Assembly: GCA_023417655.1 (NCBI GenBank)
Contig: JAEZFD010000069.1
Coordinates: forward strand, 1-64,000
Source: Planctomycetota bacterium
GTDB lineage: Bacteria > Planctomycetota > Planctomycetia > Planctomycetales > Planctomycetaceae
Reading direction: 5' to 3'
DNA: 64,000 nt
The position numbers and the translations under genes are program-made. This document shows, one piece after another, positions 16,311-23,969 of this stretch (the first letter of the stretch is position 1; the number at the start of each line of letters is the position of its first letter). Under the pieces are notes generated by a model that saw only the letters and a list, made by a program, of their open reading frames with translations, searched no databases and was not told where the DNA came from.

Positions 16311-16354
16311 ACTCCCGTGGAATGCCAGAGTGCGTTCCTCGGGAGTTTTTCTTT
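16311..16354 (+). terminator. Orphan rho-independent terminator
   Basis: ACTCCCGTGGAA (16311-16322) pairs with TTCCTCGGGAGT (16335-16346) with a single T-T mismatch and a 12-base loop; TTTTCTTT follows. The nearest upstream gene is tRNA-Leu, which already has its own terminator, so this one should serve another transcript. Confidence 0.65.
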
Positions 16355-16511
16355 CACGAGATCAATGCCTGCAGCCCCGCCCAGCCACTGGCCAAACCGC
16401 CGACACCGGCGCTGTCGTGGCCTCTACCATGGGGAAAGTGCTGCGTCTGGAAAAGATGCTCGGAACGTGAGTCAGCGTCGAACCGGATAAGAAGTCTCGC
16501 AGTAAGATCGG

Positions 16512-16550
16512 GGGGCAGAGACCTCTTTTGTTCTAGGGTCTCAATGCCCC
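16512..16550. other. Long hairpin with 2-base bulge
   Basis: GGGGCA-GAGACC (16512-16523) pairs with GGTCTC (16537-16542) and TGCCCC (16545-16550), leaving a 2-base AA bulge and a 13-base loop. No T-tract follows. Part of the hairpin cluster of this region. Confidence 0.45.
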
Positions 16551-16629
16551 GTCGCGGCTGATACGACGATCCAGAATCAACCTTCGAGAAGATCCCGTCG
16601 GTGTTCATGCACTCGAACAGGGGGTCAAT

Positions 16630-16730
16630 AAAAAAGAGCGAGTGTAGTATGACTGGGGGCGTGGGCGCTCGCCCGGAACCCCCCAACAAGGACGGTCCCG
16701 GCCACACCCCCAGTCATACTTCACTCGCTC
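16630..16730 (-). repeat. Large inverted repeat (29-bp stem) with T-tract on the minus strand
   Basis: Left arm 16636-16664 and right arm 16702-16730 pair over 29 positions with only two mismatches, around a 37-base GC-rich loop. On the minus strand the structure is immediately followed by TTTTTT (plus-strand A-run 16630-16635), so it would also work as a terminator. No minus-strand gene ends here. It could be a miniature inverted-repeat element or the end of a minus-strand small RNA. No target-site duplication was seen. Confidence 0.6.
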
Positions 16731-17070
16731 CGTGAATGATGCATAATGCAAGCAGTGTGCCAGCAAACAGAAAAAACAGACACCAAAAAGTCGTAAACCG
16801 CTTTAATATAATGAGATCCGTCCTTCGAATTTCCAAAATCCAAAACCATTCATGCGATCCACTGCCGGGACAATATGCATCTGAACAGAATGGTGCCTAG
16901 AACGGCGGCACTGCTTACGGAACCTTTGTCGAATCACGGCAGAATCGTTGCAGCTGTTATGTCTCCCGGGAACTGGTCCAGATCCCGCTCTCTGAACAGA
17001 GTTCCTTCACTCCGGGAACGCTTGCATTCGAATTGAAGAGAGAGGGAGCTTTCCAAGCTCGACATGATCT

Positions 17071-17088
17071 TCCCGAACATGTTCGGGA
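17071..17088. promoter_or_regulatory. Perfect 18-bp palindrome
   Basis: TCCCGAACATGTTCGGGA is identical to its own reverse complement over 18 bases. GAAC...GTTC half-sites recall Gram-positive type LexA boxes, but the spacing is 2 rather than 4 bases. It lies 380 bases before the next plus-strand gene. Possible dimeric-regulator site. Confidence 0.35.
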
Positions 17089-17231
17089 CACTGCCTGAGG
17101 TTCAGTCTGCCTCATCCCGATCATTCGGCCTCTCGGCTCAGTCAGTTCGGGATGATTCAACCCTCACATGCGTTGCAACATGGCCGCAGCGCCACTCGCA
17201 GCGTTTTCGAAAGGGGAACTCAAGAAGTTGA

Positions 17232-17261
17232 TTGACCCTTGTGAAAAAGCACTGATAGATT
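17232..17261 (+). promoter_or_regulatory. Candidate promoter of secreted-protein gene
   Basis: TTGACC (17232-17237) and TAGATT (17256-17261), with an 18-base spacer, form the best sigma70-like pair upstream of the gene at 17468. The leader would be about 200 bases. Confidence 0.4.
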
Positions 17262-17467
17262 AGGGATCTGGTCACCGCAAATTGCTGGGGCATTTCATTC
17301 GGGGTTTGGCAGGACCAACCGGGCCAATCGATCCGAACTGACTTCCTCAGTGACTTGTGGCTATAGAATTTCGAGGTGGTGCCAGCGGAGTGAAGCTCGT
17401 CGTGACTTCCCCGACTCTGGCACTGGTATGACGCGACGAACTGGTTCGTTCTGGTGAGGAATTTGAC

Positions 17468-18283
17468 GTGCTTCGCCCGGTTCATTATCTGCTGAGTCGT
17501 ACTCTGACAGCCGCACTTTGCTGTGCAGTCTGGTCTTCCGCACAGACATCTGCGTTCGCGCAGGTATCGCGAGGTTTCGATCGAACCGCGCCCGCGGTCG
17601 TGACGGCTACGGAGCTCTCCCGGCAGCCGGATTACTGGACCATGGAAGTCCAGATGAAACCGATCCGGATGGTCTGGATTGATGAAGTGAATCCGGTCTC
17701 CGGTGAACGGACCCGTCAGCAGGTGTGGTACCTTGCCTGGCGCAGCATTCAGCGGCCCCTCCCGATCAAAGAGAATACGGACGACGCTCCCGTCAACGCG
17801 CTGGATCCGTTGCCTGGTCCCCGGAAGTTCATTCCGCAGATGACGTTGATCACCTATGGGGATCCCGAGAAAGAGATCCCTCGCCAAATTCTGGGAGACG
17901 AAATTCTCCCCGCCGCGATGGTGCAGATTCGTCAGACTGAACGAGATAACTATCTCGACATGGTCTCAGTGGTTCAGGATCTGCCTGAACCGGTCGCTGC
18001 CGACGCTGAGAATCAGAAATGGATTTATGGCGTTGCCACCTGGAAAGGTGTCGATCCGAATACCCGCTTCTTCAAGGTGATTTTGAGCGGTTTTACCAAC
18101 GCTTATGAAGTCCGTTCCGAGATTGCCGACCAGCCACAGACCTTCCGCAAGGTGATCGTTCAGCGTTTCTATCGCCCTGGCGATCGATTCGATCCGAACA
18201 ACCGTGAGTTTCAGTACACGGGGAATCCTGAATGGATCTTCCAGCCGGACGCAGCTCCCAAGGCACTCTCGAACGCTGAGTAG
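17468..18283 (+). CDS. Secreted planctomycete hypothetical protein
   Basis: Protein of 271 residues starting at GTG 17468; GAGGA lies 7 bases before it. A signal peptide covers about residues 1-31 (TLTAALCCAVWSSAQTSAFAQ). The mature protein has no recognisable enzymatic motif; it contains WTMEVQMKPIRMVWID, VWYLAWRSIQRPL, YGVATWKGVDPNTRFFKVILSGFTNAY (as separate beta-rich blocks) and ends with RFYRPGDRFDPNNREFQY...NPEWIFQPD. Trp/Tyr-rich beta structure suggests a globular periplasmic protein. Function unknown. It is convergent with the DUF1080 lipoprotein gene and shares its terminator. Confidence 0.78.
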   Translation: MLRPVHYLLSRTLTAALCCAVWSSAQTSAFAQVSRGFDRTAPAVVTATELSRQPDYWTMEVQMKPIRMVWIDEVNPVSGERTRQQVWYLAWRSIQRPLPIKENTDDAPVNALDPLPGPRKFIPQMTLITYGDPEKEIPRQILGDEILPAAMVQIRQTERDNYLDMVSVVQDLPEPVAADAENQKWIYGVATWKGVDPNTRFFKVILSGFTNAYEVRSEIADQPQTFRKVIVQRFYRPGDRFDPNNREFQYTGNPEWIFQPDAAPKALSNAE

Positions 18284-18317
18284 TTGCTGAGCTGAGTTCG
18301 ACTCGCCAAAACAAATA

Positions 18318-18358
18318 GCCCCGGGCAGCGTTTTCGGAATGCGAACGCTGCCCGGGGC
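18318..18358. terminator. Bidirectional terminator, 15-bp perfect stem
   Basis: GCCCCGGGCAGCGTT (18318-18332) pairs perfectly with AACGCTGCCCGGGGC (18344-18358) around an 11-base loop; ATTTCTGTT follows on the plus strand. It separates convergent genes ending at 18283 and 18398. Confidence 0.85.
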
Positions 18359-18397
18359 ATTTCTGTTGCGAGAAGAGAGTTCAGTCGCACGCACGCG

Positions 18398-19777
18398 TTA
18401 TTGGGCGGGCTGTTCCTTCACCTGAATCTTCCGAAAGAGAACATCCGTCGTGGGGTCGTGTCCCTGCAGACTGAAATGCCCTGCACCGTCACGGCGTCCT
18501 TTTCGAGGATTCTCGTCTGCCGCACGGGTGTCTTCCCAGTCGACAACCTCAAAGCCATCAACCCAGACGGCCATTCTTGGCCCTGCCGTGACGAGAGTGA
18601 TCGTGCACCATTCAAGATCGTTGCTCACGACACGTCGGGCTTCGACTCGACGGAAGATCGCACCTGTCCCGGCGTTATCTGGGCGATCCCGATTTCCGTC
18701 CTTGATCCCGTTGTGAACCTGAACTTCGTACCCGTGCGAGGGGGCCTGTTCCGTACCTGGCAGAGCCCGGAAGAAGAAGCCGCTGTTCAGGTCCTTCGCT
18801 CCGGTCTTCACTTGAGTCTGAAAGATGAAATCCTGATAGGTCTTCTCGGTCTCGAGGAACCCGGCTCCGTTGATCGCATGAATTGCTCCATCAACGACTT
18901 TGAACTCACTCTTTGAACCGGGAACGACTTTCCAACCGGTCAGATCCTTTTCATTGAAGAGTGGCTCAAGATCCAGCGGCTTGAGATTCACTTTGCGGAA
19001 CTCGATCTTGCCTGAATTCTTCTGCAGGCCGATATAGCCGTTCAACAGCGGTTTCTCACTCTCATCAGTGAATTCGAGAATCGTCTTGCCATCGTGGATG
19101 ACAGTGACTTTGTTCCCTTTGGCGATCATCTTCAGAGTCTGCCAGACGTTCGATTGCTTCAGCTCGACATCGGCCTTCTTTCGCAGGGCGAGACTCCCGG
19201 TATAGAACCCCTCGGGATGAACGTCCGCGAGATTGACCTCATAGAAGTCGACAGTCGGATTGGTCGGCTGTGCGGCGGATCGCAGGAAGATGCCGCTGTT
19301 CGCCCCCGGGGAAAGCCGGAACTCGCAAACGAGTTCGAAATCGGCGAACGGGACCGTTGTCATCAACGCACCGTTGGAACCGGTGTCGGCGGTGAGGACG
19401 CCATCGGCAATTGTCCAGTTGATGTCCTCATGCGTGCTGCGCCACCCGAACTTTGATTGCCCGTCGAACAGACTGATCCACCCGTCAGCCGCCTCGGCCG
19501 GAGTGAGCAGCCCTTTTTCAAACAACGGATTCGGAGCGCTGTCGCTTGATGAGACACTGGCAGCCGTCTCTGACTTGGAAGTCGGTGCAGAGGTCGAAGG
19601 TGCGCTGCTCGGGGCCGGTTCACTGCTCGAAGCGGCTTCGCTCGACGAGGTGGTCTCGCTCTTTGATTCTGCAGCCGTCCCCTGCTCCGCTGGACGGTCA
19701 CATCCGGCGAGCAGAGTGATCGCCAGACCTGAAGCAACGATTGACGCTCTGAGCCCGGCGAGCCAGTGATGTCGCAT
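18398..19777 (-). CDS. Lipoprotein with two DUF1080 (3-keto-disaccharide hydrolase-like) domains
   Basis: From the Met at 19777 (an upstream Met at 19837 gives a poorer signal) the protein has 459 residues. A lipobox LLAGC follows the hydrophobic signal, then a Ser/Thr/Glu/Ala-rich linker. Two tandem DUF1080 domains follow: WISLFDGQSKFGWRS...WTIADGVLTAD and LFNEKDLTGWKVVPG...FKVVDGAIHAI. DUF1080 is a concanavalin-like jelly roll; members include a 3-keto-disaccharide hydrolase, and many planctomycete copies are uncharacterised. A periplasmic or outer-membrane carbohydrate-binding or -cleaving role is inferred. Confidence 0.88.
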   Translation of the reverse strand: MRHHWLAGLRASIVASGLAITLLAGCDRPAEQGTAAESKSETTSSSEAASSSEPAPSSAPSTSAPTSKSETAASVSSSDSAPNPLFEKGLLTPAEAADGWISLFDGQSKFGWRSTHEDINWTIADGVLTADTGSNGALMTTVPFADFELVCEFRLSPGANSGIFLRSAAQPTNPTVDFYEVNLADVHPEGFYTGSLALRKKADVELKQSNVWQTLKMIAKGNKVTVIHDGKTILEFTDESEKPLLNGYIGLQKNSGKIEFRKVNLKPLDLEPLFNEKDLTGWKVVPGSKSEFKVVDGAIHAINGAGFLETEKTYQDFIFQTQVKTGAKDLNSGFFFRALPGTEQAPSHGYEVQVHNGIKDGNRDRPDNAGTGAIFRRVEARRVVSNDLEWCTITLVTAGPRMAVWVDGFEVVDWEDTRAADENPRKGRRDGAGHFSLQGHDPTTDVLFRKIQVKEQPAQ

Positions 19778-20098
19778 GGTCGTTGTGCCTGAATTCAGCT
19801 TCACCAGATCCCGCTCACACAATGTTGGCAATCGCAAAGGTGCCTCTCCCTCTGAAGTCAGATGGACGTAATCAATCTGAAACGATCTTGTTGGAATTCA
19901 TCGCAGTCACAAGCAGAATGCGACCGGTCACGAAAGCGAATCCGATCGACTCAGGCCCGGGGCGATGAGCTTCGCAGATCATAGCGGGAGCAGTGCTCGT
20001 TGCCGATGGCTGAGGTGAACGACTGGCCCCACAAACTTCTGCGCGAAGAACCAGGATTCTCGTGTCTGCCCCTCAGTCCTTCTCCGGTCGATGAGAGA
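19778..20098. other. Intergenic region, no gene seen
   Basis: This 321-base spacer between two minus-strand genes has no coding frame or clear hairpin; it presumably holds the promoter of the DUF1080 lipoprotein gene, which I could not place. Confidence 0.5.
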
Positions 20099-21406
20099 TC
20101 ACTTCATTGGAGGTGATTCCGAATGACTTGTCGCCCGACTGCGAACCAACGGAATGATCTTCAGAGCTATCTCATCCGCCAGTGGCTTCGAAGTGAGCGG
20201 ATTGAAGCCTTCGCCGCAGAGAATGACGACCGCGAACTTCGGTTCCTGACTGAAACTGAAAAAAGAAGTGTGACCAAACGTCGCCCCATTATGCCACCAT
20301 GACGGATGCATATGAGCGTTGGAAATCATCCATCCAAGCCCGACTTCATCTGTGCCGTTTGACTTCGCGTGTCGCTGCCGTGCAGTCGCCATCGCTTTTA
20401 ATACAGGAGTTGTGGGATCCAGCTGCTGGGCGAGGAGAAAACGGTGGAGATCGTCTGAAGTCGAATATAACGCTCCCGCTCCCTCCAACATGGCGAACTT
20501 CCAGGGTCTCGTCTCTTTTCCCACGGAATTCCTGCCGGTGACAAAGCGGGATTTCTGTTCTTCACTCAGAGTGATCACAGTATCCGGCATGCCTAAAACG
20601 GACGTGATGTCGCGCTGCAGCAGGGCTTCATAGCTCATCCCGGCATGATGAGAGAGAGCATGACCGAGCAGGCCCATGCCCAGGTTGCTGTATGAAAATG
20701 GAGCCGATTCGAGTTTCTTCAGCGAGCAAAGTGAGATACCGCGTTTGAGTGAATCCTCGGTCAGCGTCGAATAGGGGTCATCTACCGGGATCAGGCGCAA
20801 GGCAGACGAGAACGTGAAGTCTGGGGGAAGTCGTGGAAGTCCAGAGGTATGCGTCGCGAGTTCCTGAAAAGTGATTGGAAACGTTCCTCGACCGGGAAGC
20901 TGAAGCTTGGCGGGAAGAAAATTGTTCGCCGGTTCGGAAAGCGCACATTCTCCCCGTTCAACAGCAGACGCGAGCAGAACCCCTGTGAACACTTTCGTGA
21001 TCGAACCGATCTGAAAAATTGACTGCTGGTTTAACGAGGTGCGAGATTCCTGCGGCCCGTACTTCATGAAGATCGGATCGTCGCCATCAAGACGGATATC
21101 CACCACGACCCGTGTCGCAGGATGACGCTCCAGAGCCGTAACGATTTCCCGGTTGAGAGCGGATTCAAAGGTCCCGGCCGGGTCGGCAGCGACACCGACC
21201 GCAGGAGTCATCAAAGACGCAACGAGCGCCGTTGCGTTCATCAAAGTCCAGTGGCGCCTCACGAACTTGGCAACGCGCGACCCAATCAGCAGCACTCCGT
21301 TTGCAGTCGCCATTATCGGCCCTTTCAGCCCAATTTCATCGCGAGGGAAGCTCATGATGCAGCGGACAGTCAAGCAAAACCGGGGTCGCAGTGAGAGCGA
21401 TACCAC
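20099..21406 (-). CDS. Beta-lactamase-family serine hydrolase
   Basis: Serine hydrolase of the class C beta-lactamase / D-Ala-D-Ala carboxypeptidase fold, 435 residues from the first Met; Met 18 (21355) and Met 32 (21313) are alternative starts. A hydrophobic segment (LMNATALVASLMTPAVGVAA) near residues 55-75 probably exports it. The catalytic SxxK is SITK in FQIGSITKVFTG; the YxN motif is YSNLGMG; HNGATFGHTSF corresponds to the third motif (KTG/HxG). Domain spacing matches the family, so it should be active, perhaps as an esterase or peptidase in the periplasm. A resistance role cannot be inferred. Confidence 0.87.
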   Translation of the reverse strand: MVSLSLRPRFCLTVRCIMSFPRDEIGLKGPIMATANGVLLIGSRVAKFVRRHWTLMNATALVASLMTPAVGVAADPAGTFESALNREIVTALERHPATRVVVDIRLDGDDPIFMKYGPQESRTSLNQQSIFQIGSITKVFTGVLLASAVERGECALSEPANNFLPAKLQLPGRGTFPITFQELATHTSGLPRLPPDFTFSSALRLIPVDDPYSTLTEDSLKRGISLCSLKKLESAPFSYSNLGMGLLGHALSHHAGMSYEALLQRDITSVLGMPDTVITLSEEQKSRFVTGRNSVGKETRPWKFAMLEGAGALYSTSDDLHRFLLAQQLDPTTPVLKAMATARQRHAKSNGTDEVGLGWMISNAHMHPSWWHNGATFGHTSFFSFSQEPKFAVVILCGEGFNPLTSKPLADEIALKIIPLVRSRATSHSESPPMK

Positions 21407-21415
21407 TCAGCAGGT

Positions 21416-22243
21416 CTATTTCGATGCCGACGTTTTCGTCGGACGAACTTCGACCAGATGGCCCTGCTCATTGATCGTCGCAGGAACCAGCGAGCCGGTG
21501 TGACGCTTCTGAGCATCCGCCCGATCACGGCCGATCAGAAACTGATTTTTGCCGACCGGGACGATACCGAGTGCGGCAGGAAACTCGAATTTCTCCACGA
21601 AGTTGAACTGGGTGTCCGCCTTCATCGTGACGGCAGGTTTGCCATAGCAGCCAAACCACCAGATCCCGTCGGCGTACGCAACAGTCTGAATCCCCATGAG
21701 GGTCTGGCCGCTCTTCAATTCATAGCGTTTGATAAAGCGAAACTCAGGGTCATATTCATACACGTAGTTTTCTTCGTGATCACCAGGGAGTCCGCCAACG
21801 ACGTAAAACTTGCCATTCAGATATTCCATCCCGCCGGCACCATGGACCACTTCCGGGACTTCATGCCGGGCCAACTCCTGGAGCGTTTGATCGTCATAGA
21901 CGAAGACCCAGGATTTTGCTTCGCCCGCTGGTCTGTTGAACTTGCCGAGGTTCACAGCGACATAAAGCTTCCCGTCGTGCCAGCAGAGATCCCCCTGGTG
22001 CGTTGGAGCAGAGACATGCTTCAGGAGCTGGCCGGCGGCATCCGTTTTGACGATTTCGGTCGTGAAGCTCCAGTAGAGATTTCCTGCGCTGTCCCTGCAG
22101 ACTCCCTGCAGATGCCCTGAATACGTTCCGGGACAGGTGACCGCTTTCAAGGCTTCTGAAGCGGAGACTCCCTGTTCCGCGATCACCGACGATCCCAGCA
22201 AAGCGAAGACGATTGCAAGCAGTGAGCAGCGAAGAAACGTCAT
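21416..22243 (-). CDS. Secreted beta-propeller-like hypothetical protein
   Basis: Protein of 275 residues with a signal peptide (MTFLRCSLLAIVFALLGSSVIA). The rest consists of repeated short beta-segments: SGHLQGVCRDSAGNLYWSFT, GDLCWHDGKLYVAVNLG, WVFVYDDQTLQELARHEV, GGMEYLNGKFYVVGGLPG, YVYEYDPEFRFIKRYEL and VAYADGIWWFGCYG, a pattern of a beta-propeller. Function unknown. It lies ten bases downstream of nothing coding: the gene starts at 22243 and the next minus-strand gene begins only 9 bases after its stop, so the two may be cotranscribed with the beta-lactamase-like gene. Confidence 0.78.
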   Translation of the reverse strand: MTFLRCSLLAIVFALLGSSVIAEQGVSASEALKAVTCPGTYSGHLQGVCRDSAGNLYWSFTTEIVKTDAAGQLLKHVSAPTHQGDLCWHDGKLYVAVNLGKFNRPAGEAKSWVFVYDDQTLQELARHEVPEVVHGAGGMEYLNGKFYVVGGLPGDHEENYVYEYDPEFRFIKRYELKSGQTLMGIQTVAYADGIWWFGCYGKPAVTMKADTQFNFVEKFEFPAALGIVPVGKNQFLIGRDRADAQKRHTGSLVPATINEQGHLVEVRPTKTSASK

Positions 22244-22769
22244 CTCGACTCTCTTTCATTCAGGAAGATGCAGAACCGCCAGCACCCCATTGATCACAGC
22301 TGTCGATTTAAATAGTGACGCAGTTTTGGCGCGATCTTCTCAGTCAATCTGGCAGCGCGAATCGCTCGGGTGACCCGCAGTATGCCTCCGGCGGGCAAGC
22401 GAATCAACACGCCTGAACGGTCGCCACCGCTGGCAGATTCTCAAGGAATCGACGGGGGGAACTGACGCGACCCCTGTTACAATTCTCCTCAGCCGCCGAG
22501 TTCCTGGTTCTCAGCCAGATACCAGACCTTACGGGACGGGTCGAAACTTTTTAATTTTCTTCCAACTCCTGCGATCGTCATAACGTAGTCAGCTGCAGCG
22601 ACACATTACGATGCGAAGGTATCGTTGTCATTGAGCGGGTTAAATTCTTTTTCCTTTTTAACCGGCCTGCTCTTGCCACGCGGAAGTGAGTCTTTCATCG
22701 ACCGAAACGCGCGCTGCCAACGGCAGACGTGAGAGCGGACTGCTCTCGAATGGGGAACAAGTGGTCGCA
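22244..22769. other. Divergent intergenic region
   Basis: This 526-base divergent gap shows no gene. A 7-bp inverted repeat GGTTAAA (22638-22644) / TTTAACC (22657-22663) lies about 110 bases before the first DUF1559 start. No promoter could be assigned with confidence. Confidence 0.4.
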
Positions 22770-23771
22770 ATGCATCGTTTCCAACATCAGCGGACAGCGT
22801 CTGTGAATTCAACCACTCTTTCTCACACTCGATGCGGCATCTGTCACGGAATCGGCTCGCGAATCCGCTTGAAGTCGGGATTTTCGCTGATCGAACTGCT
22901 GGTGGTCTTCGCAATCATCTCCGTGCTGATCTCGCTGCTTCTGCCTGCGGTTCAGCAGGCACGCGAAGCGGCCCGACGTTCGCAGTGCAAAAACAACCTG
23001 AAGCAGATCGCTCTGGCACTGCACAATTATCACAGCGCCCACAGGACGTTTCCCCCGGGATGGATTGGAACTCGCGATGGACAACCCGCGCCCACGGGGA
23101 CGTCAGGATTGGGCTGGGGAGCCCTGTTACTGCCGATGCTGGAACAGGCGGCGATGTTTGGACAGATCAACGACAACGTCACCATCGGCGATCCAGTCAA
23201 CCGGCAGTGGATTGCTACGGTTCTTCCGACCTACCTGTGCCCGACAGATCCGTCCGTCGACACCGTAACCCTCCGCGACCGGCATGACCATGAAGTGGAA
23301 ATGGGTCGATCAAACTATCTCGGCGTCTTCGGCACCAGTTCGATGCTCGCCTGTGACTCACCTGCCGGTCAGGTCCCTGTGGCACTGACAGGACAATGCA
23401 TCGGCGAAGGGACTTTCATCCACAATGGTCACGTGACTCTCACGGATTTCTGGGATGGGGCTAGTCAGACGATCGTCGTCGGGGAGCGAAGCGGGAACCA
23501 CCGCCGACCTGGACTTCAGGCTGACGTCATCCGTGGCGTCTGGGCGGGAGCTCTGCCAGGGGTTCAACTGGGTTCCGCGTCAATCACCGCGACAACCTCA
23601 CTCCCAATCAACGGCGAAGCAGTCGGCCCTGACTTTTCGAGCGAACATATTGGGGGAGCTCAATTTGCACTCGGCGACGGTTCAGTGCGATTCATCAGCC
23701 AGAACATCGATCCAAAGCTGTTTGAAGCGCTGGGCACGATTGGTGGGGGTGAACTGGTCACCGAATACTAA
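22770..23771 (+). CDS. DUF1559 prepilin-like protein
   Basis: Start ATG 22770 (333 residues) is preferred; an open frame back to 22686 adds 28 unlikely residues. A prepilin-type N-terminal cleavage/methylation motif GFSLIELLVV with hydrophobic helix and PAVQQAREAARRSQCKNNLKQIALALHNYH defines the class. The C-terminus carries the H-X9-DG signature HIGGAQFALGDG before SVRFISQNID. Families of this kind are massively expanded in planctomycetes and are predicted to be pseudopilin-like surface proteins cleaved by a prepilin peptidase; their job is unknown. Confidence 0.92.
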   Translation: MHRFQHQRTASVNSTTLSHTRCGICHGIGSRIRLKSGFSLIELLVVFAIISVLISLLLPAVQQAREAARRSQCKNNLKQIALALHNYHSAHRTFPPGWIGTRDGQPAPTGTSGLGWGALLLPMLEQAAMFGQINDNVTIGDPVNRQWIATVLPTYLCPTDPSVDTVTLRDRHDHEVEMGRSNYLGVFGTSSMLACDSPAGQVPVALTGQCIGEGTFIHNGHVTLTDFWDGASQTIVVGERSGNHRRPGLQADVIRGVWAGALPGVQLGSASITATTSLPINGEAVGPDFSSEHIGGAQFALGDGSVRFISQNIDPKLFEALGTIGGGELVTEY

Positions 23772-23969
23772 TGTCAAAAACTAGTGTCAAAAACTGAGGT
23801 CGCAGGCTGCGATCGAATACTGCGATCGAATACTGCGATCGCAGTTCTCAGTGGTTCTTCGTCAAAATCACGCTCTTTTGCAGAGGAACTAATTTCCATC
23901 GGCTTGTAGGTCTGGCTAGACTTCCCCCGTCAGTGAGGAGTCGCCACGAGTTTTGCCGCAACGCAGCCG
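23772..23969 (+). repeat. Short tandem repeats downstream of DUF1559 gene
   Basis: The spacer contains two copies of ATGTCAAAAACTA-like sequence near 23771-23796, then 2.7 direct copies of a 13-base unit CTGCGATCGAATA (23807-23819, 23820-23832, partial 23833-23841). The partial copy completes a perfect 12-bp palindrome CTGCGATCGCAG (23833-23844). The repeat starts a few bases beyond the stop and is a good place to look for strain-to-strain length change. Confidence 0.6.

Larger units (their letters stand above)
16182..16354 (+). ncRNA. Candidate noncoding RNA ending at an orphan terminator
   Basis: A strong intrinsic terminator (16311-16354) has no gene in front of it, and the sequence before it contains a perfect hairpin (16182-16213). 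The simplest reading is a plus-strand noncoding RNA. The 5' end shown is only the start of the first hairpin; the real start could lie further upstream, and no known RNA family (SRP, RNase P, tmRNA, 6S) was recognised. Confidence 0.25.
15780..17467. other. Gene-free 1.7-kb region rich in hairpins
   Basis: No reading frame in this stretch has the composition of a real protein. The centre (16180-16730) holds four strong inverted repeats, including one textbook terminator with nothing coding in front of it and one 29-bp-stem hairpin. I infer small RNA genes or repeat elements. The right 700 bases hold an 18-bp palindrome and a promoter candidate for the next gene. Confidence 0.55.

Noticed and set aside
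17071..17088. LexA box of the Gram-positive type
   Set aside because: Half-sites GAAC and GTTC are 2 bases apart, not 4; retained only as an unassigned palindrome.
17138..17887. Minus-strand 249-residue frame
   Set aside because: It is antisense to the secreted-protein gene at 17468-18283, whose GTG start, ribosome site and signal peptide are convincing; the antisense composition is Arg/His/Cys-rich.
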